Below are positions 26,877-34,771 of a stretch of 64,000 nt of DNA, in pieces. The translations under genes and the position numbers were made by a program. This DNA comes from Ga0077555 sp050187415 (GTDB taxonomy: Bacteria; Pseudomonadota; Alphaproteobacteria; Rhizobiales; Hyphomicrobiaceae), in assembly GCA_050187415.1 (NCBI GenBank), contig JBFWXN010000018.1, positions 16,054-80,053 of the forward strand. The letters are read 5' to 3'. Below the pieces are notes generated by a model. The model ran no database searches and was not told the DNA's origin. It saw only the letters and a program-made list of their open reading frames with translations. How positions within the stretch are numbered: the stretch's first letter is position 1; each line of letters starts with the position of its first letter.

Positions 26877-27935
26877 TCAAGTCAGCGCTTTGCCGACCAA
26901 CCGCGCGGTATAGTCCACCATGGGGATGATCCGTGCATAGTTGATCCGCGTCGGCCCGATAACGCCGAGAACTCCGACCACCTTGGTTGTCTCGTCTCGG
27001 AACGGAGCCACGATCAGCGATGAGCCCGAGAGCGAGAACAATTTGTTCTCGGAGCCGATGAAGATACGAACGCCGTCGCCCTTTTCGGCCAAGCCAAGGA
27101 GATGGACGAGCTCCTTCTTGGATTCAAGATCGTCGAAAAGCTGACGAACGCGCTCCAGGTCCTCCATCGCGCCCAGATCTTTGAGCAGGTTGCCCTGGCC
27201 GCGAACGAGGAGATTGCGCCGTTCGCCCTGCGACCCGGACCATGTCGCCAAGCCCGCCTCGACCACCTTTTTCGTGAGCTGATCGAGCTCCGCCTTCGCT
27301 TTGGCAAGCTCCGTCTCGATATGCGACTGCGCCTCCGCGATGCTCAGGCCTCTGACATTATGATTGAGATAGTTGGCTGCCTCGATCAGCGCGGACGGGG
27401 GGAGGCCTCGCGGCACCTGGATGACGCGGTTTTCGACCGTCTGATCCTCGCCGACCAGCACCACCAGTGCCTTGCCGGGCTCCAGCGCCACGAATTCGAT
27501 GTGCTTCAGGCGCATGTCCTGCTTTTGGCTGAGCACCAGCCCGGCACAGTGCGACAGGCCCGAGATCATTTCTCCGGCATCGGCCAGAACCTGCTCCATC
27601 GGCTTGCGTCGTCGCGCGGCCAGTTGCACCTCGATCTGGCGTCGCTCGTCTTCGGTCAGGTTGCCGACCTCGAGCAGACCGTCGACGAACAACCGAAGCC
27701 CGGTCTGCGTCGGCAACCGCCCCGCCGACGTGTGCGGCGCATAGATCAGCCCCAGATGCTCCAGGTCCGACATAACATTGCGCACGGAAGCAGGTGACAG
27801 CGAAATCGGCAGGTGGCGCGATAGATTGCGCGACCCGACCGGCTCCCCTGTCGTGAGGTAGCTTTCCACGATCTGCCGGAAAATCTCCCGCGATCGCTCG
27901 TTGAGCGTCTGAATTCCGGTTGGGTTCTGTCTCAT
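26877..27935 (-). CDS. hrcA: Heat-inducible transcription repressor HrcA
   Basis: A 352-residue repressor that binds CIRCE operators (usually of groESL in alphaproteobacteria). The winged helix at the N terminus is seen as SREIFRQIVESYLTTGEPVG and LSPASVRNVMSDLEHLGL. The C terminus ends with the typical RINYARIIPMVDYTARLVGKAL. The ATG at 27935 begins MRQNPTGIQTLNERS, in line with the family; a TTG at 27971 is less likely. No CIRCE element was found anywhere in the window, so its targets are elsewhere. A sigma70-like promoter lies just upstream. Confidence 0.95.
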   Translation of the reverse strand: MRQNPTGIQTLNERSREIFRQIVESYLTTGEPVGSRNLSRHLPISLSPASVRNVMSDLEHLGLIYAPHTSAGRLPTQTGLRLFVDGLLEVGNLTEDERRQIEVQLAARRRKPMEQVLADAGEMISGLSHCAGLVLSQKQDMRLKHIEFVALEPGKALVVLVGEDQTVENRVIQVPRGLPPSALIEAANYLNHNVRGLSIAEAQSHIETELAKAKAELDQLTKKVVEAGLATWSGSQGERRNLLVRGQGNLLKDLGAMEDLERVRQLFDDLESKKELVHLLGLAEKGDGVRIFIGSENKLFSLSGSSLIVAPFRDETTKVVGVLGVIGPTRINYARIIPMVDYTARLVGKALT

Positions 27936-27977
27936 TTGCCCATGGTCGCCCGTAACCGGGATGGCGATCAAACACGA

Positions 27978-28006
27978 AAGCTAGGCATCGCACAGCTTTA
28001 CGTCAA
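27978..28006 (-). promoter_or_regulatory. Candidate housekeeping promoter of hrcA-grpE
   Basis: On the minus strand TTGACG (28006-28001), a 17-nt spacer, and TAGCTT (27983-27978). The -35 matches 5 of 6 positions and the -10 is weak. The position predicts a leader of about 35 nt before the hrcA ATG. Confidence 0.42.
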
Positions 28007-28202
28007 TATCTGCCCGCAGTGACGGATCTGAAGCTCGCCCCACGATTTGACGCAGGCTCGGAGATAACCTGAAGTTGAAATACTTACGATAAATCATATG
28101 GATACGAATTACCAGGTCGATCCCATATGCCCTTCGCCGCCTGCTCCGAATGATGACGCAACTCGGAATCGGACCTCCAGCCACACCACTGCACGGTATT
28201 GG

Positions 28203-28231
28203 TTGATTAGGACCACACGCTCCACTAGCTT
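28203..28231 (+). promoter_or_regulatory. Candidate housekeeping promoter of rph
   Basis: TTGATT (28203-28208), a 17-nt spacer, and TAGCTT (28226-28231), with a predicted leader of about 42 nt before the rph ATG. The -10 is identical to that of the divergent hrcA promoter. The rest of the 344-nt gap between hrcA and rph (27936-28279) holds an AT-rich stretch at about 28070-28115 and nothing else recognised. Confidence 0.4.
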
Positions 28232-28279
28232 CCCCCGATCCTCCCAAGGGATGGCCCAGTCAACAGCGAGCCTTAGAAA

Positions 28280-28993
28280 ATGCGTCCATCAAAGCGGCTG
28301 CCGGACGAGCTGCGCCGCGTATCGTTCGATCGCGCGGTGTCGATGCATGCCGAGGGGTCGTGTCTCATCAAATTCGGCAATACCCACGTGCTTTGCATGG
28401 CAAGCTTGGAAGAGCGCGTACCTCCCTGGCTCAAAGGCCAAGGCCGCGGCTGGGTCACGGCCGAATATTCGATGCTGCCCCGTGCCACCAATGAGCGCAC
28501 GCGGCGCGAAGTGACAACCGGGCATCCGTCCGGACGCACTCAGGAAATTCAGCGGCTCATTGGCCGAGCCCTTCGCGCCGTAATCGATCTCAAGGCCCTT
28601 GGGGAACGCCAGATCACCGTCGATTGTGATGTGATTCAGGCCGATGGTGGCACACGCACAGCCGCCATAACGGGCGCCTGGGTCGCACTTCACGATTGCC
28701 TCCAGTGGATGCGCCAGCGCGATATGGTGAAGGATAACGTCATCCGCGATCAGGTCGCTGCCATTTCGTGCGGTATCTTCAAGGGACAACCGGTGCTCGA
28801 TCTCGAATATGTCGAGGACTCCAACGCCGACGCGGACGCAAATTTCGTCATGACCGGTCAAGGCGGCCTCGTGGAAATCCAAGCGACCGCCGAGACGGTG
28901 GCATTTCGCGAGGAGACGTTTGCCGAGTTGCAGGCGCTCGCCAAGAAGGGTATCGGCGAGTTGCTCGCCTTGCAGAAGCTCACTGTCGCCTGA
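28280..28993 (+). CDS. rph: Ribonuclease PH
   Basis: A 237-residue phosphorolytic 3'-5' exoribonuclease that trims tRNA 3' ends. Conserved stretches are RPSKRLPDELRRVSFDR, TAEYSMLPRATNERTRRE, TVDCDVIQADGGTRTAAITG and DLEYVEDSNADADANFVMTG. Length is normal, with no frameshift. The order hrcA-divergent-rph followed by rdgB and hemW is common in Rhizobiales; here a VOC gene is inserted after rph. Confidence 0.97.
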   Translation: MRPSKRLPDELRRVSFDRAVSMHAEGSCLIKFGNTHVLCMASLEERVPPWLKGQGRGWVTAEYSMLPRATNERTRREVTTGHPSGRTQEIQRLIGRALRAVIDLKALGERQITVDCDVIQADGGTRTAAITGAWVALHDCLQWMRQRDMVKDNVIRDQVAAISCGIFKGQPVLDLEYVEDSNADADANFVMTGQGGLVEIQATAETVAFREETFAELQALAKKGIGELLALQKLTVA

Positions 28994-29116
28994 GCGTCCA
29001 CGGTTGGCCGGGCCCAGGCTGATTGCTCGCGCGCAAGCAGATCTCCGCTCGTCGGTGATCGTCCAGACCGCGGCGTGCCGATGCGCATCGCCTTGCTGAC
29101 GGAAAGGAGCAGCCTC

Positions 29117-29539
29117 ATGTCCGATATGGAACCCGACGGCGTTCTCGAGACTGTCCTTTACGCGCACGACCTCGGGGCAACCGAACGGTTCTGGCGCGAC
29201 GTTCTCGGGCTTGAGCCATTCTCCAAGCTCGACGGCCGCCAGCTCTTCTACAAGTGCGGTGATCAGGTGCTTCTGATCTTCAACCCCGAGGCAACGGTCG
29301 TCCCCCCGAAAGAGGGCGCCCTGCCCGTCCCACCGCATGGTGCGACAGGCGAAGGACACGTCTGTTTCCGCGCCAGCGCCGAGCGCATTTCCGCCTGGCG
29401 CGAACATCTGCAGTCGAAAGGCGTGGCGATCGAGGCAGATTTCATCTGGCCGGCCTCCGGCGGCCGCTCGATCTATTTCCGCGACCCAGCCGGCAATTGC
29501 CTCGAGTTTGCTGAGCCACGCATTTGGGGGCTGGCCTGA
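29117..29539 (+). CDS. VOC (glyoxalase/bleomycin-resistance fold) protein
   Basis: A 140-residue vicinal-oxygen-chelate protein made of two beta-alpha-beta-beta-beta modules. Potential metal ligands are the His in LYAHDLGATERFWRDVLGL, the His in GEGHVCFRAS and the C-terminal Glu in CLEFAEP. Family members include glyoxalase I, dioxygenases and drug-binding proteins; the substrate cannot be chosen. The ATG at 29117 has GGAAAGGAG upstream. Its stop overlaps the rdgB start (TGATG), so it is translationally coupled to rdgB. Confidence 0.85.
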   Translation: MSDMEPDGVLETVLYAHDLGATERFWRDVLGLEPFSKLDGRQLFYKCGDQVLLIFNPEATVVPPKEGALPVPPHGATGEGHVCFRASAERISAWREHLQSKGVAIEADFIWPASGGRSIYFRDPAGNCLEFAEPRIWGLA

Positions 29540-30159
29540 TGCCACCGAGACGGCTCGTTCGCGGCGGGCGCCTGGTGGTCGCCAGCCACAATCCGGGCAA
29601 ATTGCGCGAAATCGCCGATCTGGTCCGTCCCTATGGCCTCGACGTCGCCTCTGCCGGCGATCTCGGCGTGGCTGAGCCCGAGGAAACCGAGGCCACGTTC
29701 GCCGGCAATGCTCGTCTCAAGGCCCTGCACTCAGCCAGGATCACGGGACTTCCAGCTTTGTCTGACGATTCAGGCTTGGAGGTCGCCGATCTGGGTGGCG
29801 ATCCGGGCGTTTACTCTGCAAGATGGGCCGGCTCGGCCAAGGACTTCACCTTCGCCATGCAGAAAATCCGGGACGCCTTGCTACGGCAAGATGCCTGGCA
29901 ATCGGCGAGCGGACCGCGTGCCAATTTCACGGCCGCGCTATGCTTGGCTTGGCCAGACGGCGAAACGCGCGTCTTCGAAGGCAAAGTCTTTGGGCAGCTC
30001 GTCTGGCCTCCAAGGGGCTCGCAAGGCTTCGGCTACGACCCTATGTTTCTCGCCGACGACGAAACCCAAACCTTCGGCGAGATGCACCCTGACCGCAAAC
30101 ACACCATCTCCCACCGCGCCCGCGCCTTTCGCCTGTTCGTCGAGGCATGCCTTGAATGA
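29539..30159 (+). CDS. rdgB: XTP/dITP diphosphatase (Ham1/RdgB)
   Basis: A 206-residue house-cleaning pyrophosphatase that removes ITP, dITP and XTP from the nucleotide pool. The family signatures are VVASHNPGKLREIADL near the N terminus, TFAGNARLKAL, ALSDDSGLEVADLGGDPGVY in the active site, and GFGYDPMFLADDETQTFGEM. The start ATG overlaps the VOC stop codon, and its end overlaps the hemW start by 8 nt, so the three genes form one coupled unit. Confidence 0.96.
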   Translation: MPPRRLVRGGRLVVASHNPGKLREIADLVRPYGLDVASAGDLGVAEPEETEATFAGNARLKALHSARITGLPALSDDSGLEVADLGGDPGVYSARWAGSAKDFTFAMQKIRDALLRQDAWQSASGPRANFTAALCLAWPDGETRVFEGKVFGQLVWPPRGSQGFGYDPMFLADDETQTFGEMHPDRKHTISHRARAFRLFVEACLE

Positions 30160-31369
30160 GCTACGCCCGCGGGCAGCTTGTGAGCCCGGCTTTGCCGTTT
30201 ATGTGCATTGGCCCTTCTGTGCCCAGAAGTGCCCCTACTGTGACTTCAACAGCCACGTTCGCCACGCGGGCTGGGATGAGACAGCGTTTCTCTTGGCCTA
30301 CCAGACGGAGTTGCGCACCGCTGCCTCGGGCCTGGATCGAAGCGAGCCGATCAGCAGCATCTTCTTCGGAGGAGGGACGCCATCCCTGATGCAGCCCGCA
30401 ACGGTCGGCGGCATCATCGACGAGATTGGCCGGACATTTCGCCTTTCCTCGGACTGCGAGATCACGCTCGAAGCTAATCCCGGAAGCGTCGAGGCAACCC
30501 GCTTTCGCGGCTACCGCGACGCGGGCGTAAATCGGGTCTCTCTCGGCGTCCAGGCTCTCGACGACGCGCAGCTCAAGCGGCTCGGCCGCATCCATTCCGT
30601 TGCCGAGGCGCTCGCGGCCCTCGATATCGCCAACACGACGTTCGATCGCGTCTCTTTCGACCTGATCTATGCCCGTCCTGGTATGACCGAGGGTGCCTGG
30701 GAAGCCGAGCTTGCTCGCGCCTTACGCCTCGAGGCCGGCCATTTGTCGCTCTACCAGCTCACCATCGAGAACGGCACGCCCTTCGCGGCCCTGCATCGAG
30801 CTGGAAAATTGGTTGTTCCCGAGCCCGGCCTTGCCGACCGCCTCTATGAGCTCACTCAGCAGATGTGCGATGCGGCGGGACTGCCCGCCTACGAAATCTC
30901 GAACCACGCTCGCCTTGGCGAGGAGAGCCGCCATAATCTCGTCTATTGGCGCTATGGCCATTATCTCGGTCTCGGACCCGGCGCACACGGTCGAGAGCCG
31001 CGGCCCGAAGGTCGAACGGCGACCTTCAACGAGCAGATCCCTGAAGCGTGGCTCTCGCGTGTGCGCGAGACGGGTCGAGGCCTCAGCGAAGCATCACGGC
31101 TCGAAACGGGCGAACAGGCGGATGAAATGCTGCTGATGGGCCTGCGCCTGACCGAGGGTCTGGATCTGACCCGCCTCACCAGGGTGGGCCAGGTCCGCCC
31201 GTCCGTGCGCGCAATCCGTCACCTCGAAAGTCTTGGCATGCTCGAGCAGCCCACCCCAGAGCGCCTTCGTGCGACATCGGCGGGCCGCTTCGTCCTCAAC
31301 GAGGTCGTCCGTCAGCTCGCACTTGCTTTCGAGCCCGCGACAAGCACCAAGGCGTCTCTCAACTTATAA
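30152..31369 (+). CDS. hemW: Heme chaperone HemW (CPO3-like radical SAM protein)
   Basis: A 405-residue radical SAM protein related to oxygen-independent coproporphyrinogen III oxidase. HemW proteins bind heme and deliver it rather than oxidise coproporphyrinogen. The cluster motif is CAQKCPYCDF (CxxxCxxC), followed by SIFFGGGTPSLMQPA and the VNRVSLGVQALDD segment. The reading frame has no ATG before the conserved VYVHWPFC; a TTG at 30152, with GAGG 6 nt upstream and inside the end of rdgB, is the proposed start. The C-terminal HemN-type domain is complete. Confidence 0.93.
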   Translation: MNELRPRAACEPGFAVYVHWPFCAQKCPYCDFNSHVRHAGWDETAFLLAYQTELRTAASGLDRSEPISSIFFGGGTPSLMQPATVGGIIDEIGRTFRLSSDCEITLEANPGSVEATRFRGYRDAGVNRVSLGVQALDDAQLKRLGRIHSVAEALAALDIANTTFDRVSFDLIYARPGMTEGAWEAELARALRLEAGHLSLYQLTIENGTPFAALHRAGKLVVPEPGLADRLYELTQQMCDAAGLPAYEISNHARLGEESRHNLVYWRYGHYLGLGPGAHGREPRPEGRTATFNEQIPEAWLSRVRETGRGLSEASRLETGEQADEMLLMGLRLTEGLDLTRLTRVGQVRPSVRAIRHLESLGMLEQPTPERLRATSAGRFVLNEVVRQLALAFEPATSTKASLNL

Positions 31370-31579
31370 CACTCTGAAGCACGACTCGAGATCGCGCAAC
31401 GCCACGCCGGGCTTGCGGCGCGATCGGGACCGGTCGACTGTCTTCTCCTGGGCAACCCAGTTGATAGCTGCAATCGATGCGATAGCGCCGAGCGCCGACA
31501 CGGCGGGCAGCACGAGTGCCAGAGGATCGGCAGCAATCCGGCGGTCGGCGTCGCTTCGCGTATCGACTTTCTCTTGCAT
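31364..31579 (-). CDS. Possible small membrane protein or gene remnant
   Basis: 71 residues if started at the ATG at 31579: a charged N terminus (MQEKVDTRSDADRR), one hydrophobic helix LALVLPAVSALGAIASIAAI, and a short tail ending RDLESCFRVL. It has no ribosome site and stops inside the 3' end of convergent hemW, which suggests a truncated copy of a longer gene. No function can be assigned. It lies beyond the sdhA terminator and is the only gene-like content between hemW and sdhA. Confidence 0.3.
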   Translation of the reverse strand: MQEKVDTRSDADRRIAADPLALVLPAVSALGAIASIAAINWVAQEKTVDRSRSRRKPGVALRDLESCFRVL

Positions 31580-31712
31580 GGCTGTCGTCCGGATCCGTTC
31601 CCCGCGCACGCATCGCTCTCGAATCTCGAATAAAGCGACCTTGCGATCCTGCGCGTCACCTCCGCCCACAATGAGACGGCAAAAGCGCCCGGCTGCCAGT
31701 TATCCACCGCGA

Positions 31713-31750
31713 CAAAAAAATGAGGCCGGGTACGCTCGGCGCCCGGCCTC
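31713..31750 (-). terminator. Strong intrinsic terminator of the sdhCDA operon
   Basis: On the minus strand a perfect 9-bp stem (GAGGCCGGG / CCCGGCCTC, arms at 31750-31742 and 31730-31722) with an 11-nt loop is followed by A and seven T residues (31720-31714). It lies about 60 nt beyond the sdhA stop and is the clearest intrinsic terminator in the window. Confidence 0.92.
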
Positions 31751-31809
31751 GTCGTTAGATCGGTGCCGCCGCTATCGTCCGATGCACCGCGGCCCCCTCG
31801 ATCAGAACC

Positions 31810-33654
31810 TCAATACACACGCGCCTTCGGCTCGATATACGAGATCTCGTTCGTCATCGTGTATGCGTGCACCGGCCGGTAATCGATGATCACCTGCCGC
31901 TTGGCATCGTCCGCCCAGGTGAGCGTGTGCTTCATCCATTCCTGGTCGTCCCGCTCGGCGAAATCCTCACGGGCGTGCGCACCACGGCTCTCCTTGCGGT
32001 TCTCGGCGGCGTGCATGGTAACGGCGGCCTGCGAAATCAGGTTGTCGTACTCGAGCGTCTCGACGTGGTCCGAGTTCCAGATCAATGACCGGTCGGTGAC
32101 GGCGATGTCGTCGGTACCTTTCCACACCTCGGTGATCTGCTGGCAGCCCTCTTTCAGCACGGGACCATCGCGGAAAACAGCGCAGTTCGACTGCATGATG
32201 CGCTGCATCTTGATACGGAGTTCCGCCGTTCGGGTGCCGCCGTTCGCGTGGCGGAAATGATCGAGCCGCGCGACCGCGAGTTCGCCCGCGTCGCTCGGGA
32301 GATCCTGGTGCGCCGCGCCCGCTTCCGTCGTGTCGGCGGCCCGCAGACCTGCGGCGCGGCCGAACACCACCAGATCGATGAGCGAATTCGAGCCAAGGCG
32401 ATTGGCGCCATGCACCGACACGCACGCTGCCTCGCCGATGGCCATCAGCCCCGGCACGACATGGTCCGGATTGCCGCCGAGCTTCGTCAGGACCTCGCCA
32501 TGGAAATTGGTCGGGATGCCGCCCATGTTGTAGTGAACAGTCGGCAGCACGGGGATCGGCTCGCGGCGCAGATCGACACCGGCGAACACCTTCGCGCTCT
32601 CGGTAATGCCGGGCAGCCGCTCAGCCAGGATCTTTGGATCGAGATGATCGAGATGAAGGTAGATATGATCCTTCTGCGGCCCGACCCCGCGCCCTTCGCG
32701 GATCTCGATCGTCATCGAGCGTGAGACCACGTCGCGTGAGGCGAGGTCCTTCACGTGCGGCGCATAGCGCTCCATGAAGCGCTCACCGTTGGCGTTGGTC
32801 AGATAGCCGCCCTCGCCGCGACTGCCCTCCGTGATCAGCACGCCCGCCCCGTAGATGCCTGTCGGATGGAATTGCACGAATTCCATGTCCTCGAGCGGCA
32901 GGCCCGCGCGCAGCACCATGGCATTGCCATCGCCGGTGCAGGTATGCGCCGAAGTGCACGAGAAATAAGCGCGTCCGTAGCCACCCGTTGCGAGGATGGT
33001 CTTCTTGGCGCGGAACCGGTGCAGCGTCCCGTCCTCGAGACACAACGCGATCACGCCCCGGCACGCACCATCCTGATCCATGATCAGGTCGATGGCGAAA
33101 TATTCGATGAAAAACTCGGCCGAGTGCCTGAGAGACTGGCCATAGAGCGTATGCAGCATGGCATGTCCGGTTCGGTCGGCCGCCGCGCAGGTGCGTTGCG
33201 CGGGAGGCCCTTCGCCGTACTGCGTGGTCATGCCTCCGAATGGCCGCTGGTAGATGCGGCCATCGTCCGTCCGAGAGAACGGAACGCCGTAGTGCTCCAT
33301 CTCGTAGACGGCTTGCGGCGCGTTCCGACACAGATATTCGATGGCATCCTGGTCGCCGAGCCAATCGGCCCCTTTCACCGTGTCATACATGTGCCAGCGC
33401 CAATCGTCCGGGCCCATATTGCCCAGCGAGGCGGCCACGCCGCCCTGTGCGGCGACTGTATGCGAGCGAGTCGGAAACACCTTGGTCACACAGGCCGTCT
33501 TGAGGCCGGCTTCGGCGCACCCCAGCGTCGCGCGCAGCCCGGCACCGCCAGCTCCTACCACGACCACATCATAGGTGTGCTCGACGAACGGGTAGGCTTT
33601 ACCGTTGATCGCGGGCTTGGCTACGCCGTTCGATTGTCCGTGTGTCGCTGTCAT
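31810..33654 (-). CDS. sdhA: Succinate dehydrogenase flavoprotein subunit
   Basis: A 614-residue catalytic subunit of complex II that oxidises succinate to fumarate. The FAD-binding N terminus is YDVVVVGAGGAGLRATLGCA, the covalent FAD His is in TRSHTVAAQGGVAASLGN, and the C terminus ends VHAYTMTNEISYIEPKARVY. The ATG at 33654 is 4 nt after the sdhD stop. Downstream there is no sdhB: a strong terminator follows within about 100 nt. The iron-sulfur subunit must be encoded elsewhere for a working complex. Confidence 0.97.
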   Translation of the reverse strand: MTATHGQSNGVAKPAINGKAYPFVEHTYDVVVVGAGGAGLRATLGCAEAGLKTACVTKVFPTRSHTVAAQGGVAASLGNMGPDDWRWHMYDTVKGADWLGDQDAIEYLCRNAPQAVYEMEHYGVPFSRTDDGRIYQRPFGGMTTQYGEGPPAQRTCAAADRTGHAMLHTLYGQSLRHSAEFFIEYFAIDLIMDQDGACRGVIALCLEDGTLHRFRAKKTILATGGYGRAYFSCTSAHTCTGDGNAMVLRAGLPLEDMEFVQFHPTGIYGAGVLITEGSRGEGGYLTNANGERFMERYAPHVKDLASRDVVSRSMTIEIREGRGVGPQKDHIYLHLDHLDPKILAERLPGITESAKVFAGVDLRREPIPVLPTVHYNMGGIPTNFHGEVLTKLGGNPDHVVPGLMAIGEAACVSVHGANRLGSNSLIDLVVFGRAAGLRAADTTEAGAAHQDLPSDAGELAVARLDHFRHANGGTRTAELRIKMQRIMQSNCAVFRDGPVLKEGCQQITEVWKGTDDIAVTDRSLIWNSDHVETLEYDNLISQAAVTMHAAENRKESRGAHAREDFAERDDQEWMKHTLTWADDAKRQVIIDYRPVHAYTMTNEISYIEPKARVY

Positions 33655-33658
33655 TGGC

Positions 33659-34078
33659 TCAGGCCCCGAAAGATAATTTCGCAACCGCGCTGACGCACGC
33701 CAAGCCGACGGCAATCACGAAAAAGGTGTTCAGCATCAGCAGCAGCAGCTTGCTGCTCTCAGAGTGCACATAGTCCTCGATGATCGTCTGCATGCCGAGA
33801 CGCATATGAACCATGCCCGAGAGTACGAGCAGCAGCAGCGGCAGGGAAAGCACCGGGCTCCTCAGCGCCCCTTTTACCGTCGCGTAGTCGGCGCCGGCCA
33901 GCGGCACGATCTGTAATAGAACCACAACCACGAGAACGGTATTTGCGACCGCCGTCACGCGTTGCAGCCAGAAGTGCTCGGTCCCGCTCTTGGCCGACCC
34001 GAGGCCGCGTGCCCGCGCAAGCGGCGTCCGGATGCGTGCTGCCGTCGGAGACGGTGTGGGGCGAAGCGTTTCGCTCAT
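33659..34078 (-). CDS. sdhD: Succinate dehydrogenase membrane anchor subunit D
   Basis: A 139-residue anchor with three hydrophobic helices (VLVVVVLLQIVPLAG, LSLPLLLLVLSGMVHMRLGM, KLLLLMLNTFFVIAVGLACV). The family feature is HMRLGMQTIIEDYVHSE, which includes a candidate heme/quinone-site His and the Asp-Tyr pair. It is placed between sdhC and sdhA, and its ATG overlaps the sdhC stop (TGATG). Confidence 0.93.
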   Translation of the reverse strand: MSETLRPTPSPTAARIRTPLARARGLGSAKSGTEHFWLQRVTAVANTVLVVVVLLQIVPLAGADYATVKGALRSPVLSLPLLLLVLSGMVHMRLGMQTIIEDYVHSESSKLLLLMLNTFFVIAVGLACVSAVAKLSFGA

Positions 34079-34491
34079 CAGACCCCTCCCTTCAAGGAGA
34101 GGCCGACGATCCACACGACAACTGTCAAGCCTGCCGAGAGCGCGATCGTACCCCAGGACAGCAGGTTGACCGTGTTCAGGTTGAAGCCGTGGCCGGTATC
34201 CCAGATGAAATGCCGGATGCCGCCGAGCATATGATGCAGCAAAGCCCATGTGTACCCGAACAACACGAGCAGTCCGATCACCGAGCCCATGACGCCGCTG
34301 ACGTAGGAAAATTGATCGGGGCCCGTGGCCGCCGCGATCAGCCACCAGGCAAGAAGCAACGTGCCGAAGTAAAGGGCGGCTCCGGTGATTCGATGCACGA
34401 TCGACATCACCATGTTGATCAGGGGCGAGTAGATTTGTAGGTGCGGTGACAGTGGACGCGGTTTGGTCCGCTGCATCTCGGCATTCGCCAT
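34078..34491 (-). CDS. sdhC: Succinate dehydrogenase cytochrome b556 subunit C
   Basis: A 137-residue heme b anchor with three transmembrane helices. Typical motifs are RPLSPHLQIYSPLINMVMSI, then SIVHRITG (quinone-site Ser/His/Arg) and LLHHMLGGIRHFIWDTGHGF, where the His of HHMLGGIRH is the likely heme ligand. The ATG at 34491 has GGAGAG about 9 nt upstream. The 280-nt gap ahead of it holds the promoter region, including an inverted repeat CGAACT-8-AGTTCG at 34622-34641; no promoter could be assigned with confidence. Confidence 0.94.
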   Translation of the reverse strand: MANAEMQRTKPRPLSPHLQIYSPLINMVMSIVHRITGAALYFGTLLLAWWLIAAATGPDQFSYVSGVMGSVIGLLVLFGYTWALLHHMLGGIRHFIWDTGHGFNLNTVNLLSWGTIALSAGLTVVVWIVGLSLKGGV

Positions 34492-34771
34492 CAGGTCGTC
34501 TCTCCACCGGCGCAATAGGCAAGCGTGCCTTACTTAGCGTGGTGATCCCGATGCGGCAATTCCTATTGCGCTTGGCCGAAACGCAGCCGACGGCGATAAA
34601 CGGTCGACATAATCCGATTTCCGAACTAAGGATTCAGTTCGCGCAATCTTGATCCCGGAAGCACCCTCCAGAGACTGTCTGCGCGATCTTCAAAGGGATC
34701 GGGGATCCAAGGCCGTGCCTGTCGCCGATGGCGCGCGATCCGAGCAATCGGCTCGCCGGCGGGCCGTGCTC

